Shown here: one piece after another, positions 46,492 to 61,290 of the stretch | How the letters are laid out: each line of letters opens with the position of its first letter | How positions within the stretch are numbered: the stretch's first letter is position 1 | NCBI GenBank assembly: GCA_027257055.1 | Contig: JAPVLO010000383.1 | Span: forward strand, 992,001 to 1,056,000 | Direction: 5' to 3' | From: Cephalopachus bancanus | Taxonomy: Eukaryota; Chordata; Mammalia; Primates; Tarsiidae | DNA: 64,000 nt | Notes under the pieces: model-generated | Database searches by the model: none | What the model was told of the DNA's origin: nothing | The model's input: the letters and a program-made list of their open reading frames with translations, nothing else | Position numbers and translations under genes: made by a program

Positions 46492-47640
46492 AAATAGTTT
46501 TTTTTTTTCCAAAATATTTTATTGTTTTATCTTGAGACCCTCCTTCTTTGCTGGTGCAGGGAACATACCCTTGTTCTTCCTTTTTTGGTAATATTTCATT
46601 GGTTATGAGATTGGAACGTGTTATAATTCCATTTGACAAACAAATAAATGAATCTTTAAGAGGTGAGACAGCTTGTTTATGGTCATATAGATAGTGAGGG
46701 CTGGAATTGAAATTCAAACTTGAGTCTATCTGAGAACAAAATCAGCACACTTAGCCTCAGCAGAAAAAAAGGGATGAGGCCAGGAAGCCCATGAGAGACA
46801 GCAAGAAGAATGTCTCCTTATTTTCCAGTTTCCAGTTCCCGTGCAGTCTAGCTATAATTGTGCTCGTAGATGTACACTGTAGGGGAGGAAAAAGAGGAAG
46901 TCAAGGAAAATGCCCTCAGCTATCAGCCTTTTGTGTTACTCTTCGTTAGAGAGTACAAAGAACCATACTGGTTGTTTCTTAGTATTTTGGTAAAATGACT
47001 TGTGTAGTTGTTGCCAAAGCTCTCTTCCACATTGGGCCACATCTAGTCAGCTCGGACAAGATGGATTGAATGACAGCTATGCAGAGTATGCAAAAATCTG
47101 GCAACTAAGACTTTGCTACCTGGTCAAGCTGATTGTGCCTGGTTCTCCTCCCTGTTAAAATAAGTCCTGTCTTCTGTAATCCCTCTGTCTCTCAAGCAAA
47201 ATTTGTCTGGTGTAATGACTCAGTTTCCCAGACACCCATGTGTTTCTGAGCCCAAGTGGCGGCATTGGGAGTATTTATTCTCAAATCAAACTGCTCTCTG
47301 CATCTTCCTTTGTTAACTGTAGGAACTTGGGTGAATTACTTTTCCAAGGAACATATAAGGCTATTGGGAAGCTTGGGTGAGTGACTATAATATGTATCTG
47401 GCATAGGCTGCGTGATGAATGAATGTTGGCTACTTTGTTATTTTCCATCTACATATAGTGCCTATATGCTTACAAATGGCTAATCTCTTGAAATAACCCT
47501 GAAGCCCACAGTGTCCAACCCAATAGGTCAGAAACCCAGAATCTTAGTCCATCAGACTGGATCAAGCCTTTAAGGTGATGTTGATTTCTCTCTTAAAAGG
47601 GAGTAGAAATAGTGTAAGGATCTTTCAGGTTAAGTCTGCC
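46492..47640. other. unassigned intergenic sequence
   Basis: Nothing is recognised. Confidence 0.5.
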
Positions 47641-48490
47641 CTGAAGGTCCCTGTTAGGGTACGGACAGGGTGAGGGTGGATAGATGGATGGATTGAGAGG
47701 GAGAGGCACACGGAGGCACGGCACCGGTAACCCAGAGATCCGAGTAAATGCAAAGAATTGCAATACACAAAGAGGTCAAAAAAAAAAAAAAAAGAGAAAA
47801 GTTTATTTAAAAGTAAATTAGGGAGAGAAAGAGAAGGGAGAGAGAAGATTCACCTCCCCAGGGTTGGGGAGGGGGCCAAAGATGGGAAGCATTGCGACAG
47901 CCATAGCTCAAAGAGCACATGGCCACACCAGAGTCTAGCAAGGCAATGGCCACCGGCTGCTTGTGGTTGAGTCCTTTTAACCATTCCCTTGATGGGGAAA
48001 GATCATTAGGTGACTGGGTGGTGGTCTGTTTCCAGGTCATCACAAAGGGGCAGGCAAGCGCAGGCACTGGCATCAGGTGATGGACAGCAGGCAGATGGGT
48101 GGGTTAGTCACATGATTGCTGTCATGGGGGGGTTTATCTGTGTCACTCAGGTCACAAAGGGCTGATTAGGTTAACCCTGGGAAGGGGGATTCCTGCAAGA
48201 GACTTGTTAGACATTTGCAATTCACAAACTCAGACATTTGCAACTCACAAACTCCTTGGTCGCATTATTACTTTTATGACTTTGGCCAGCCAAAGGGTGG
48301 TCTTTGACCTTTGGCCTCGACAAGGAACCTAAAAGTATACTAGAGATGATTGTGCTAAACCATGAATTGAAAGGTTAGGCTGTCCTGGTCTTGCACCTGA
48401 TGGAGATTTGCCAAGGGGGCATGGGATGGGCTGCTGCTTGTCCTGCAGTAGAATGTCTGAATGGTTTCTAATGACTATGCGCTGAGGCGA
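47641..48490 (-). mobile_element. possible ERV LTR, antisense
   Basis: On the minus strand an AATAAACTTTTC signal (about 47808) is followed by a T-rich and pyrimidine-rich stretch. The block has uniform, moderately GC-rich composition unlike its flanks. The family and the borders are unknown. Confidence 0.35.
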
Positions 48491-48924
48491 AAAGACTAAA
48501 AAATAAACTAAGTTTCTTCTAGGTTTCTATAGATACCTTTCAGTCCCTTTGTTCCCACTCTCACTGGTCAACGTTGTTCAGCTCCTTGGTGGTGGTGCGG
48601 TGGAAGGAACAGAGTTCTTTAGTCTGATTGCAGCTATGTTTATCCTGGTTAAGAATTTCCCACAGGAAGTGAAATTTAGAGCCTTCCTCTGTCTGAGTGA
48701 CTTGAGGCTCTATGACTTGAAGTTTTGCCAAATCCCTTTCCTCCATGCTTCATGGATTATTGATAATTAATAGTGGAGCAGGAAACGTCCCCTATAATCA
48801 CGTGTCAGGGACGAAAAAGTCTAGCTACTCTGTCATCTGCAGGTGTAGCCCCTTAGGTGATAGGCAACTTCAGTGAGGGGTGTCTGAATCACACAACCAT
48901 ATTGACTATAGACCAGTCGTTTGC
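48491..48924. other. unassigned intergenic sequence
   Basis: Nothing is recognised. Confidence 0.5.
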
Positions 48925-49055
48925 AAATTTCTACGTGCATTAGAATCACTTGGATGACTTGTTAAAACACAGATGCTGGCTTCTGAGTTTCTGATTCATT
49001 AGCTCTGGGCTGGACCTGAAAATCTGTGTTTCCAGGTTCCCAGGATATGATGTTG
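48925..49055 (+). repeat. MER5A-like hAT element
   Basis: gcattagaatcacttggatg, aaaacacagatgctggc, gctctgggctggacc match MER5A. Confidence 0.78.
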
Positions 49056-49094
49056 ATGGTCCAGATACCTAGATGTATTCCTCTATTTTGCTAA

Positions 49095-49232
<138 letters not shown>

Positions 49233-49794
49233 TAAAAGATGTTTTAATATTTAGATTGTGTCCTTTCTTCATGGAGAATTTGCCACTCGAGAATCTTTTG
49301 TAAACCGATATCATATCAGATATGGATACATTTGACTGCCAGACACAACTGGTGGAGACTTATTTTATTGAATTTTATTCAATAAGTCTTAAATAAATTT
49401 TAATGAATTGTATTTATTTTATTGAGTTGTTTTATTGAATTTTCTATCAAACTAAATTAGATAGCAATGGCATTTATTTGTCTGTTGACTGCTTTTTGTT
49501 TATTTATAAACATTAAAAAAATTGGAAGTATATTTGGGTGAAGTACAAAGATAGGTAAAATTAGATTTAATAATATGAAACATATTTTCAACAGGTATCA
49601 AGCAGTTAAACTTTTGGAGAACATATTTTTGTAGAAATGAAAATAAACCATGTCTTCATATGAGAGGCCTGAAATAACACACTAAAATTTAGATTTTTTT
49701 GCTGAACACTAATAAATGAGACTTTTAAACATATTTACTTATAAGGGGGTCTATGTGTTCAAGAAGTACATAAAGTGATATTAATATTCAACAT
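49233..49794. other. unassigned AT-rich intergenic sequence
   Basis: Several ttttattgaattt repeats occur near 49360-49445. Otherwise nothing is recognised. Confidence 0.5.
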
Positions 49795-50345
49795 GTATTC
49801 ATTGTTTATTGTGTACCAGGCATTGTGCCAGATTCTTTCCAAATATTAGCTCTTTTATGCATGCATGCATGTATGTATTTATTTTGAGATGAGGTCTTGC
49901 TGCAGGAATGCTGTGGTATGATCATGGCTCACTGCAGCCTCGACCTTCAGGGCTCAGATGATCCTTTCACCTCAGCCTTCTGAGTAGTTGGGACTACAGG
50001 CATGTGCCACCATGACTAGCTAATTTTTACATTTTTTTTTTTTTTTGGTAGCAATGAGGTCTTGCTGTGTTGCCCAGGCTGGCCTCGAACTCCTGAGCTC
50101 AAGGTATCCTCTCACCTCAAGGCCTCCTGAAGTGCTGGAATTATAGGCTTGAGCCACTGTGCCTGCCTTCTTTCCAAGTGTTAGCTCTTTTGATCACACA
50201 ACCATATGAGATAGGTACAGTATTACACTCCTCATTTTAAAGATGAGGAAACTGAGACTTAGGAAGGTTCAGTGACATGCCACGGTTATATACGTAGGTA
50301 GGATTTGAGTGAAAGTCTCACTCTCAGGTTTAAGCTTTTAATCAG
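49795..50345 (-). repeat. MIR, antisense, split by an Alu
   Basis: The left part is gtgtaccaggcattgtgcc. The right part is gatgaggaaactgagactt. Together they form one MIR. Confidence 0.8.
49855..50165 (-). mobile_element. Alu, antisense, inside the MIR
   Basis: A diverged dimer. ttctttccaa..ttagctctttt is found on both sides (from 49833 and 50169). Confidence 0.85.
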
Positions 50346-51700
50346 TAACCCATACAGATTTTAGTGCAGGTCAAAATGAGAAGTCACAAACATGATCCCT
50401 CTATGCTGTCAACTTTTAAAAATTTTTCTTCCTTCAGAGAACTCTCTTAGCGTCCAAGTACACAACTTCTTCCTGGTTTCTGGTTCTCTATCTTTATCAA
50501 GAGATTTCATGTTTCATTTGCACGTTAATCTTTGTCTCTCTGTTCAATTAAAGGCTCTGTTTCCTATTGAAGACATTGTAGGCAGTATCAAGCAGAACGA
50601 TGTTTTTTGAACAAAGAAAAATTCTTGCCTCTGAAATCACACTTTTTCTGAGAGTAAGTTAAAAAGCTGACCTGCTTATGCAATATGTTAGGATTCTCTG
50701 GTTCCTGGGAGAGAGAACAGTGGAATTCTTGGGCCACTCCCTTTCTCTCTTTTGACTTTATTCTTGACGTGCCCTCTGAACTTGGGCAAGTCACCCACCC
50801 TATTTACTTTTCACATTCCTCAGCTAACTTTTGTTCTGTGCGTCTTTCGCTTTCATGCTATGACACCTCTCTGGCATCTTCTTCTCTTTGAGCACCATAT
50901 TTAAAAATCAAAGAGGCCAATGCTTTCAGCCATTGGACTTATTTTAAAAAGCAAAGAAACTGTCAAGAACTAGAGTTGCCTTTCAAGTATTTCATGCATG
51001 CCTCTACCTTACATTAGAGCCCCATTTATCATGCTTATTTTTTGTTGTACGAGGGTGCTTTTGTGAGAGCTATTCTCTTCTGGGTTTTACTTTTTATACT
51101 TACCCAGCAGTCTGTGAACACTATTCTTAAAATGCCTGATTTGACACAAGTTGACAAGCGCTTATTTTCCTTCCTGAAGCAAGAGCTTATTAACACTTCA
51201 AAAGGCTTCAAACCCCAAGATTCCCATTACTCCAAATATTCTCTCCAATTCAGATTGACAGAGTTCCCGCTCCATCAAACACTTGGTATAAGAGCTTGTT
51301 CATCTGAATCTTCAGAAAAGTATAACACAGAAAGTGTAAAGCGATATATAAAAAATGTTATTTCCTGAGTATCAAAAAGTAAAAAAAAAGGAACATTATA
51401 TTGTGTTCCTTCAGTAATCAATCTATTCACAAATTCAACATTTATTGAAAGACCACTGTGTGTGATACTGATGCAGCTAGACTCAGACCACCTTTAGTAA
51501 CATTTGGACGTATAAGATTTTTACCATACAGACATTTTTATCAGTATAAAAATAAAAAAATTCATTAAAGTAGCCTGAAATAATGTTCCACTGCCAGTTC
51601 TATATTCTAGTGTGCACAAAGTCAAGGAGAACCTTTTATTTTCTCTAGAGCAAGGTTTGGGAGTGTTGCATGCCAGTCCAAATCTACTGAGCACTGGTTG
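50346..51700. other. unassigned intergenic sequence
   Basis: A 108-residue frame (51042-51368) has no known motif. Confidence 0.45.
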
Positions 51701-51870
51701 AAGATACCATATCAAATGTTGAATGATGCTATCTCATTTTTATCCCCCTTATATAGGTGTGGAAACTGAGGCATGCAGAGCTAAGCCATTTGTGCAAAGT
51801 TACACAGCATGAGTCAGGATTCAAATTCCAGTCCGTTAACTCCAAAGCCCATATCACGAAGGTATTTGCC
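51701..51870 (-). repeat. MIR, antisense
   Basis: ggtgtggaaactgaggcatg, aaagttacacagcatgagtc, gattcaaattccagtcc. Confidence 0.8.
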
Positions 51871-52715
51871 GAGGAGTAGTCCTATTCTTTCAACTTTGTA
51901 GTCTCTGAAACTTAAGTACCTCTGGGTTTTGTAGCAGATGTGGACATGAAAGCATGAATGGCTGTAGTAATGATAAAAATGTCAATATGAAGAATTGTAA
52001 TGGTCAGCATGAGCATAAATGGTAAGAACAATTTTAACAATAGAATTATCGAATATTATTTAAATTCATGATGTGACCTATATATTAATAATAAAATAGC
52101 GACTATAAATCACGCTTACTATGTGCTAGACAGTGTTCTGTGTGTTAAACACGATTCTCTCATATAGTTCCAAAGCTAAATGTAAAAGGAGCCAGATGGA
52201 GAAAGGTTCTTGAAAAGCACCTTGAGATGCTGGAAGGTATCTTTTTTACCTGTGAAAGAAAAAACTGATGATGTTAAACATCCAGATACTTGCAAATTCT
52301 GGAAAAAAAGATTGAATTTTGTGTTTAACTTCTTTAATTTTTACTTGCATACCTAAGTTCTATAGGTTTAGCTTTGGTCTCAAACTCAATGCCACCCCAA
52401 ATGGTAGTACAGCAAGTTTATCGCATTCGACTCCTTTTTATCAGTAAAGTGTAAGGAAAACAGTGAGAAAAGATATGGTACCTTCATCATAAATTGTAGC
52501 TACCTTTCATACTGTATTTGTTTTCATGACTCTTGAAAAGTAGGAACACCAGGGAGAATTCTTGCTTCAGTTTCTTTCATTAGCTTGGCAACCACCCCCT
52601 CAGATAATGGGTACTTGGCAACTATGAATTATCATCTTTGTATTCTGGGCCTAAAAATATGGTCATATTTGAGTTCTAATGCCCTTTGGAGCTGACCCTT
52701 GGTTTGGAATGCAAT
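51871..52715. other. unassigned intergenic sequence
   Basis: Nothing is recognised. Confidence 0.5.
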
Positions 52716-52945
52716 TCTCTGCTTTGCAGGTTTTCAACCTGAATAATTTTGGTTTCTCGATATCATCTATTGCTTTGCTTGTTAATCCTTTCTCTGTATT
52801 AGAATCATCTGATGAGATGCAAAGACAAGCATGGGCTCAGTCTCTAAAGGTTCTGGTTTAATTGAGCAGATATTTTTAAAAAAGACTCCCTAAGATATTC
52901 AAATGTGCAGCCTCTGATCCCAGGTGCCCAGTGTTTTGTTAACCT
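52716..52945. repeat. possible MER5-type hAT relic
   Basis: ttagaatcatctgatgagatg and ttcaaatgtgcagcctctg resemble the two ends of MER5 copies, but the middle is diverged. Confidence 0.4.
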
Positions 52946-55067
52946 TCCATCCTTGAATTAGAACATCTTTGTTTCTTAGCACCATGAACAGGATGGCATC
53001 AAAGTAGAATTTCCTCAGCCTAGTCCTCTGAATTAAGTTTAGGAAACTCAGGCTGAATATGCAAAACGGAATTAGAGAAATGACTCAGGTTCTAAAGTAA
53101 ATAATCCTGTTAGCTCTAGGAAACCGGGGGAGCCTTATGTGATTTTAGGCCTAATTTGGCCTAAATTGATTTGGTAATTAAGTTGATCTAACAGCGATTT
53201 GTACAGGTACTTTTATCTTAAGAAACCAGGCTGATAATTGGTCTGTTGTATATATGTATTCCTGTGTGTGTCATTGCTTTAGCAAGAAATGCACTCTATC
53301 ACTATAATTGAATTTTGCCCAGTTTTTATGTGGCCTTATTTGCTTTCAGTGGAAGAATTATCTTATTATTTTTTTGCAACTTTGTTGATAAATTTTTATA
53401 GTTCTGTTCTGTAATGAAGCAGAATATGGCCAGTGTTCAGAATTGTGTCTATATGTTCATTATGATACTTATTTCGCTATAAAGAAAATTATTTAAAGAA
53501 CCGGAAGGTAAGTAGGTGGGACAGTTGTTATTATTTTTCATTTCCTTTTTTTTCCACCTGAAATAATGAATACAGTATGGCTTATTCTTATTATTTTCAT
53601 TCTGAAAAATCAAGATTTTTTCTTTTGAGTATTTTTATTTTGAAGGGAAACTTTTCTGATATCCATAATTAATGCTAAGAAGTTAAATAATCGTTAAATA
53701 ATTGAATAGTTAAGAACGACACTAATTATCATTTAGATGTTGACAAGCTGATTCGAGGATATTTGTATTCCTAGATTTTGTACTAATGATTAATATTCTA
53801 TTAAAATTATTGACATAAAAATAATTTGTGGAAGGACTTTTTCCTCATAGGATAAAAGACCTAGAGACACTTTTATATTTTTCCCTGTTTCCTCTTTCAG
53901 GCAACTGATAGTCTGAACCTTGTTAGTCAGCTTTTCAGTTTTTATTTTTTGATATTGCTTTGTCATAAAAAGTAATACACATTTAGACATTCTAGCGCAG
54001 TACAAAGAAGAAAGAGAAAATCACTCATAATCCCACCATGGTTCTTAATGGATGTCTGGAAATAGAAGTTAGTTCCTGACATGATAGCCCATTTCAGGGT
54101 TTATTATCCTGAAAGTCATGGAGGTTTCCTTTTGTGTATCATTTTTGTTCCAATTTTGATTTTTTTTCTCAGTAAGAACAGTAACTCCATTTCCTTCTAA
54201 AATATCTTAAACACTTGAAAGAATAATTGGAATATAGCGTTCATGTATCCTCTGTGAAATGAAGCCAATCCATTTAATCTTTGCTTAAATATTGATATTC
54301 CATCTACTGGACACATTTTGATGTCTCTTGGATCTTTCCAGTTTCTCTAAAACTTATTAAAATGTGTGTAATTAGTACTAGACGCAAACTTGTGAATATA
54401 GAAAGGTAAGTTAGCAGTAGTCCAATAATTATTTGTGTTTCTTCCCCCAACCCCATAGCTCTCCCAAAATTCGGCTGAAAATTCACCCCCTTTGGATGCT
54501 TTTTGTGGTTGATGGCCTCGTCTGCAGAGCCTCTGACATTCATATCTTTGTGGGGATGTTTTGGAGACCCTCGGGGCCAGGGAGTGCTTTTTTGCAACTT
54601 TTGATTCTATGATCCCTGCCCTAGACTTCCTAATTCTCTAATATCCACTGGCTTTATAGTGATTTGTTCTTGTGAAGAACTCTGTGTTCTTTAGTTCTTT
54701 CATTTGTTTTCTCAGAATAACATGCAAATTCATTTTAGGATCATAGGAGAGAAGGGGCAAGTCTTCTGTTTCTTTACTAATTTTTTCTTTTCCCTTTCCC
54801 TTACTCCCTAGGATCTCGTATGGGTTTGGGATTTTTACTTATTAAAGTTGAAAGAGTCTGACAAAGACCAGATTTAGAAAAGACCCAATAACTTACTTTG
54901 TGTTTTGTAAATTTGTTTCTACAATATATATCAAATATGTGGAGATTGGGTCAAATGATGCCCTAGAAACCTGCTACCCACCCTGCAATGCTAGCGTTGA
55001 GATTCTTCAGGAATCATATTCTGTTATATCTCTAGTTTGTTAAACATATTTGGCTCTCTTTTATTTT
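52946..55067. other. unassigned intergenic sequence
   Basis: About 2 kb without a recognisable gene or repeat. It is the longest such stretch in the window. Confidence 0.5.
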
Positions 55068-55185
55068 ATTTTTCTCTTTTAGTTTTTATTTTGCAATTAT
55101 GGGGTCCAATTCAGGGTTAGGCATACAAATGTTCATTGTGCAGTTACCCTTATTGATGAGGTGTGCCCCCCCTTCCCCAGGTGGA
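55068..55185 (-). mobile_element. short L1 3' end, antisense
   Basis: Poly(T)-rich start, gcaattatggggtccaattc, acccttattgatgaggtg. Confidence 0.85.
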
Positions 55186-56246
55186 TATCCATCTGCTTGT
55201 TCTTTTTCACAGTGACCCAGTCTTGCCGCGATAGTTACTATTCCTTTAAATAGTTTAAACACCCTGGTTGTAGAGTTCCTTAGAAACGCTCTGTTATCTG
55301 TAGATCCCTGGGGGCGATTTCTCCCACTGATGTGTCGTTTGTGGCATTTCTTTTTCCAGCAATTTAATCTTTTCCAGCATTTATCTTCTCTGCATTCATG
55401 GTTATGAAGGTATCCCTTTGGGGAGGTTTCATGGTTGCCAGTTACAATGTCCCTCAGAACCTGTACTAAACCATTTCCATTGTTTTTTCTCCTTGGGGTT
55501 TCCATTCTGGGTATGTTGTGTCAGAACTCAGGCTTCATGTCTGTGTGCAAAGCAGGCCAGGAGCTCTGATTCTTACAAAGACTCTGGTTTGGCCCAGGTC
55601 AGAGGTGCACTCCCATATTTCCGCCATGTCTTCGCATTGGGTGTGGAGGGGTGTTCTCCCTTCCAGACCTCCCCTCTCCAGCTTACACATCAGTGCTAAC
55701 CCTTGCCTGGGCATCTTCCCTTTTTCCTGTTAGGCTCATTCACTCTGGTTACCTCTATGAAATTTGCACTTTGTGTCCCAAACATTATTATTGGCTCTCA
55801 CCTTTTTCAAGCTTGGCTATGTACCTTTTCCTATTTTGTACCCAGCATGATTATGTATTTGGAAAGAGAAAGAGGCTTTCTGCTACCAGCTGGGCCTGAA
55901 GTCTTAAGTATAGACTGATATTCATCTCATTCTTTTTGGCATACGTCGTTTCTTTTTCCCTTGCATCATGCTAATTTTGTCCACAGTGACTATGCTGAAT
56001 GCAATACTCATTTTCTGAGGTTCATTTGCCACCAGAAATGGCCAGGCAACATAGTTCTGGTCAGTGAAACAAACAATAACCTGGCACTCTCGTTTTTCAC
56101 TTTGTTTTAATCTTGATGCTGACTTAATGTCTGGAACGAGAGCAACCTTTTGTGACTGTGCGGAGACAAGCATGAGGACAAAGGATGGTGGAATGAGAAG
56201 CTGGAAAGAAATTTGGTATCTGAGAACAATGTTGAGGAACAGAATC
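55186..56246. other. unassigned intergenic sequence
   Basis: A 139-residue minus-strand frame (55086-55505) starts METPRRKN, is rich in Lys, Arg and Cys (CWKKKCHKRH), and reads into the L1 end. I recognise no family, and it may be non-coding. Confidence 0.4.
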
Positions 56247-56260
56247 AAAGGCAACATTCT

Positions 56261-57136
56261 TTTGAGAAGTGCCTGTTCTTGTCTTTTGTCCACTTTGTAA
56301 TGGGGTTGTTTGTCTTTTTCTTTTCAGCACGTTTGAGTTCCTTGTAGATCCAAGATGTTAGGCCTTTGTCAGACATGGAGTTGGCAAATACTTTTTCCCA
56401 GTCTGTGGGCTGTCTTCCTGCTCTCTTGATGGTTTCTTTGGCTTTGAAGAAGCTTGTCAGTTTAATGAGGTCCCACTTGTCTATCTTGTCTCTTATGGCT
56501 CCTGCCTTTCGGGTTTTGTTCAGGAATTGGGTGCCAGTTCCAGTTTCCATAAGGGTGTGTCCTGTGGCGATTCCTAAAAGCTCTAAATATCGACCTCCCA
56601 TATGATCCCGCAATCCCCCTACTGGGAATATACCCGGAAGAATTCAAATCACTCTATAAAAAAGATACCTGTACACGTATGTTTATTGCAGCATTGTTCA
56701 CAATAGCAAGGACCTGGAACCAACCATGCTATCCATCAAAAGACGACTGGATTAAAAAAATGTGGTACATATACATGATGGAATACTACGCAGTCATAAA
56801 AAAGAACCAAATCATGAACTTCGCAGCAACCCGAATGGAACTAGAGTTTATAATACTGAGTGATCTCTCACAGAAACAAATATCTGAGTATCACATGTTC
56901 TCACGCATAAGTGGACCTTGAACATCTATCATAATACTGTAAGAAAAGGATTGACAATGGAGGGAAACTATGGGGGGGCAGGGAGGGGAAGGGAGGTGGA
57001 ATTAATGGTTGTCAATATCTGTCTGGGGACGGGGGGACACCCCTTATCAACAAGGGTGCCTGAACGGTGCATATTTGTATACCTAACCCTTAACTGTACC
57101 CCACAATTTTAAAATAAAAAACATGTTTAATAAAAA
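56261..57136 (+). mobile_element. L1 3' end with inverted 5' part (twin priming)
   Basis: 56261-56560 is antisense ORF2 (minus-strand [25 protein letters not shown]). 56563-57136 is sense ORF2 end, 3' UTR and tail. aaaggcaacattct flanks it (56247-56260 and 57137-57150). Some ORF2 sequence is missing at the switch. Confidence 0.93.
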
Positions 57137-57150
57137 AAAGGCAACATTCT

Positions 57151-57607
57151 CCTGCTTGTGAAGGCAAGCTCTCATTTGTATAAGCCATGGCTAGTTGACT
57201 TTTAACAACTTTACTTGTGAATGAGCATATTCCTGATTAATACATATCTCCAATAGTTGGAATGTTAGTATTCAGTAGTTAAATAAAATTGGGAGACTCT
57301 CCTACTGATAGCTCTCCAAATTGTATTATATGGGCTTTTGACTAGCAATTAGTGACATGCCTTAAACAAAAATTGTTAGAATTTATAGAAAAATCAATAC
57401 AATTTCAACCTACTTATATTGTGATTTTCTTTTTAGATTAAAATCCTGGCATGTATTTACAGTTGACACATTAAATGAGAATTCTGCTGCATAAATTTGA
57501 TGGCTGGATGACTTGGGTGGTGTTAGGATAAATTTCTCTTAAAAAGTCTGTTGACTTCTGTTGCTTTAAAGAAAGAACCGTAATTTGTTTCTGCTTTTGT
57601 TATAAAT
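57151..57607. other. unassigned intergenic sequence
   Basis: Nothing is recognised. Confidence 0.5.
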
Positions 57608-59102
<1,495 letters not shown>

Positions 59103-59114
59103 ATCACTCTTCTT

Positions 59115-59222
59115 TTTTTTTTTCTTTTGAGTCAGAGTCTTACTCTGTTGTCCAGGCTGGAGTGCAGTGGCATGCTGCTGGTCTCAGTGGCATGCTGCTG
59201 GTCTCCTTCCACCTCAGTCACA
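59115..59222 (-). mobile_element. shortened Alu with an inner 20-bp duplication
   Basis: Antisense Alu start (gagtcagagtcttactctg), then agtggcatgctgctggtctc twice (59166-59185 and 59186-59205). It is flanked by atcactcttctt at 59103-59114 and 59223-59234. Confidence 0.88.
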
Positions 59223-59234
59223 ATCACTCTTCTT

Positions 59235-60785
59235 AAGAAAAGGATGCCTCGTTTTAATTCTCCCATGATCAATATTCCAGAATACTAAAGGGCATAACAC
59301 TCTTCTAAATACCTAAACATTGAGAATTTGGGATTTTTTTCATTTCTGTTCTCGTGGGATACATTGTGTACACTTGGGATAAAGCAAGGAACTCAGCAGT
59401 CATTTGACAACATCATATGTATTAAACCCATTGTAAGGTGTTTATCCAAAATGCAATTAAACAAATATGACATCAAGAGCATATTACAAAGCTGTCACCT
59501 AATTGAATTTGATGCCTGCAAATTGAGAGATTTTAAAATATCGGTGTTACAAGTTGTAATTTGAGAGAAATTTGCAGATATGATTGGTATTATTATTTAA
59601 ATCTGAATTAAGACATTTCATATTTATTGCATTCTGATCATTTAAACTTTAAAAATAAACAATGTTCAATTATAATAGAGTTTACTTTTACTCCCATCTG
59701 GTACAAGTTGCTTATTATTTTGGTGTATATATTCACATTTTTTGAGCTTTTATCCTTGTAGCCACTTAATTTTTTAAAAATGTTTCATAATGATACAACA
59801 AAGATTTATTTTTAATTTAATAGTGCTATTTTAACTCTTTGCTAGCTTTTACTAAAGGGTTAGTGGTAGAATGTTCTTCTATGGGAGGTTCTTAATTTTC
59901 AAATAAATTACATTCTCTTGATTTGTGGGTCTACCCTCCCAGATTTTATATTCTGACCTCTGTTTGTTTTGCTTTTTTAACTCAGCATATGCATCGTACC
60001 TATATGCCAATTATTAACCATGCAGCTTCAATGAACAGAGCAGTTCCACTCATGATTTTCCAACAAAGCTAGTCCCCTAACCAGGATCTAGTGACCTTTA
60101 GCAAAGTTGATTCAATAAAGTGCCACACTGGGCAGTGGTGGGTGGGCTTGTGCTATGTGTGCCTTCCCATGAAGTTGTCCCATCTGCTTGTTGTTGACTT
60201 GAGATAATTCTCAAGGAGGGACACAAAACTCCTCTTCTACTTTGAAACACATTTTGCCCAGGCTACGGAGGCATCGTCGTCATGGGCCCCAGGCTCAGGT
60301 ACTGCATTTGACCCCTCACCTCAGCCCTGTTGCCCTTCCTTGCCTATGGAGTTGGTCAAGACAACAAGAACAAAAATCAAAGAAGCGAAGAGACCTGTTG
60401 GAAATTCAGACAAACACACAAAATCAGAGAACGGAACTCCATCAGTGGAGATTCAAGTTGTCTTTTATTGAAGATAAAAGATCGAATTAATCCCAGTTTT
60501 GTTTAGAGGGAAAAAAGACAGAAAAGACACTGGTTATTATTTTTTAACTGTGAAAGTCAGCATGTAAAGAAAGATATATTGGAATCAGATTACTTAAAGA
60601 GAAAGAAGGTGTCCTCGGTGTAAGCCCTGATGCTGTCTATGGGAAGAGATAATCTTACAAGTCTGTTGATCACTAGAAGAATTACCAATGTCATCTGATG
60701 ATGACAATGATTTTGATGCTGATGATAATGATGGTGAAGATAAATGACCACAAGTCTTTGAGCATCTGAAAGCCATTTCATTATG
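59235..60785. other. unassigned intergenic sequence
   Basis: A gatgatgat-rich run near 60695-60740 is simple sequence or the edge of an old MIR. Nothing else is recognised. Confidence 0.45.
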
Positions 60786-60905
60786 CTAATCATTTAGCAA
60801 AGTAGAGAACATTTCTGTTTCACAGAGGAGAAAACAGATGCGGAAGGTTAAGTAGCATGTCCAAGGTCACACACATGCGGGAGCCAGTGGAGGAGGTACA
60901 ATAAC
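60786..60905 (-). repeat. MIR, antisense
   Basis: ttcacagaggagaaaacag and catgtccaaggtcacacac. Confidence 0.75.
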
Positions 60906-61179
60906 TTTTGGGAGAACTTAAAAACTATGCTTCTTAAAGAGTTTTTCACAGTGAAGAATTTGCTACATGAAAAGACGCAGTTCCATTCAGTTGGGGTGAA
61001 TCCTGATCAGTCATATGCTCAAGAATGATCCTGTAGTCCTTCTGGGGATGAGGCTAAGGCCTTCAAACTCAAAGTTAATGACAGCTCTTTTCAACGAACT
61101 CCAAATAAAACAATCCCTTTCTGAACACGAAAAATAGTACAAATGTGCTCCAGTCCTTCCTATTAAAAAATCTGATTCT

Positions 61180-61290
61180 GACACCTTGGGCAAAATGACT
61201 TAACCTCTTTAAATCTCAACTCCTGGTCACACTCAGCATAGTGTCTACCACTGAGTAAGTAAATGCTTGCTCTGATTATTATCAAAGGCA
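61180..61290 (+). repeat. MIR
   Basis: cttgggcaaaatgacttaac, then cactgagtaagtaaatgc. Confidence 0.65.
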
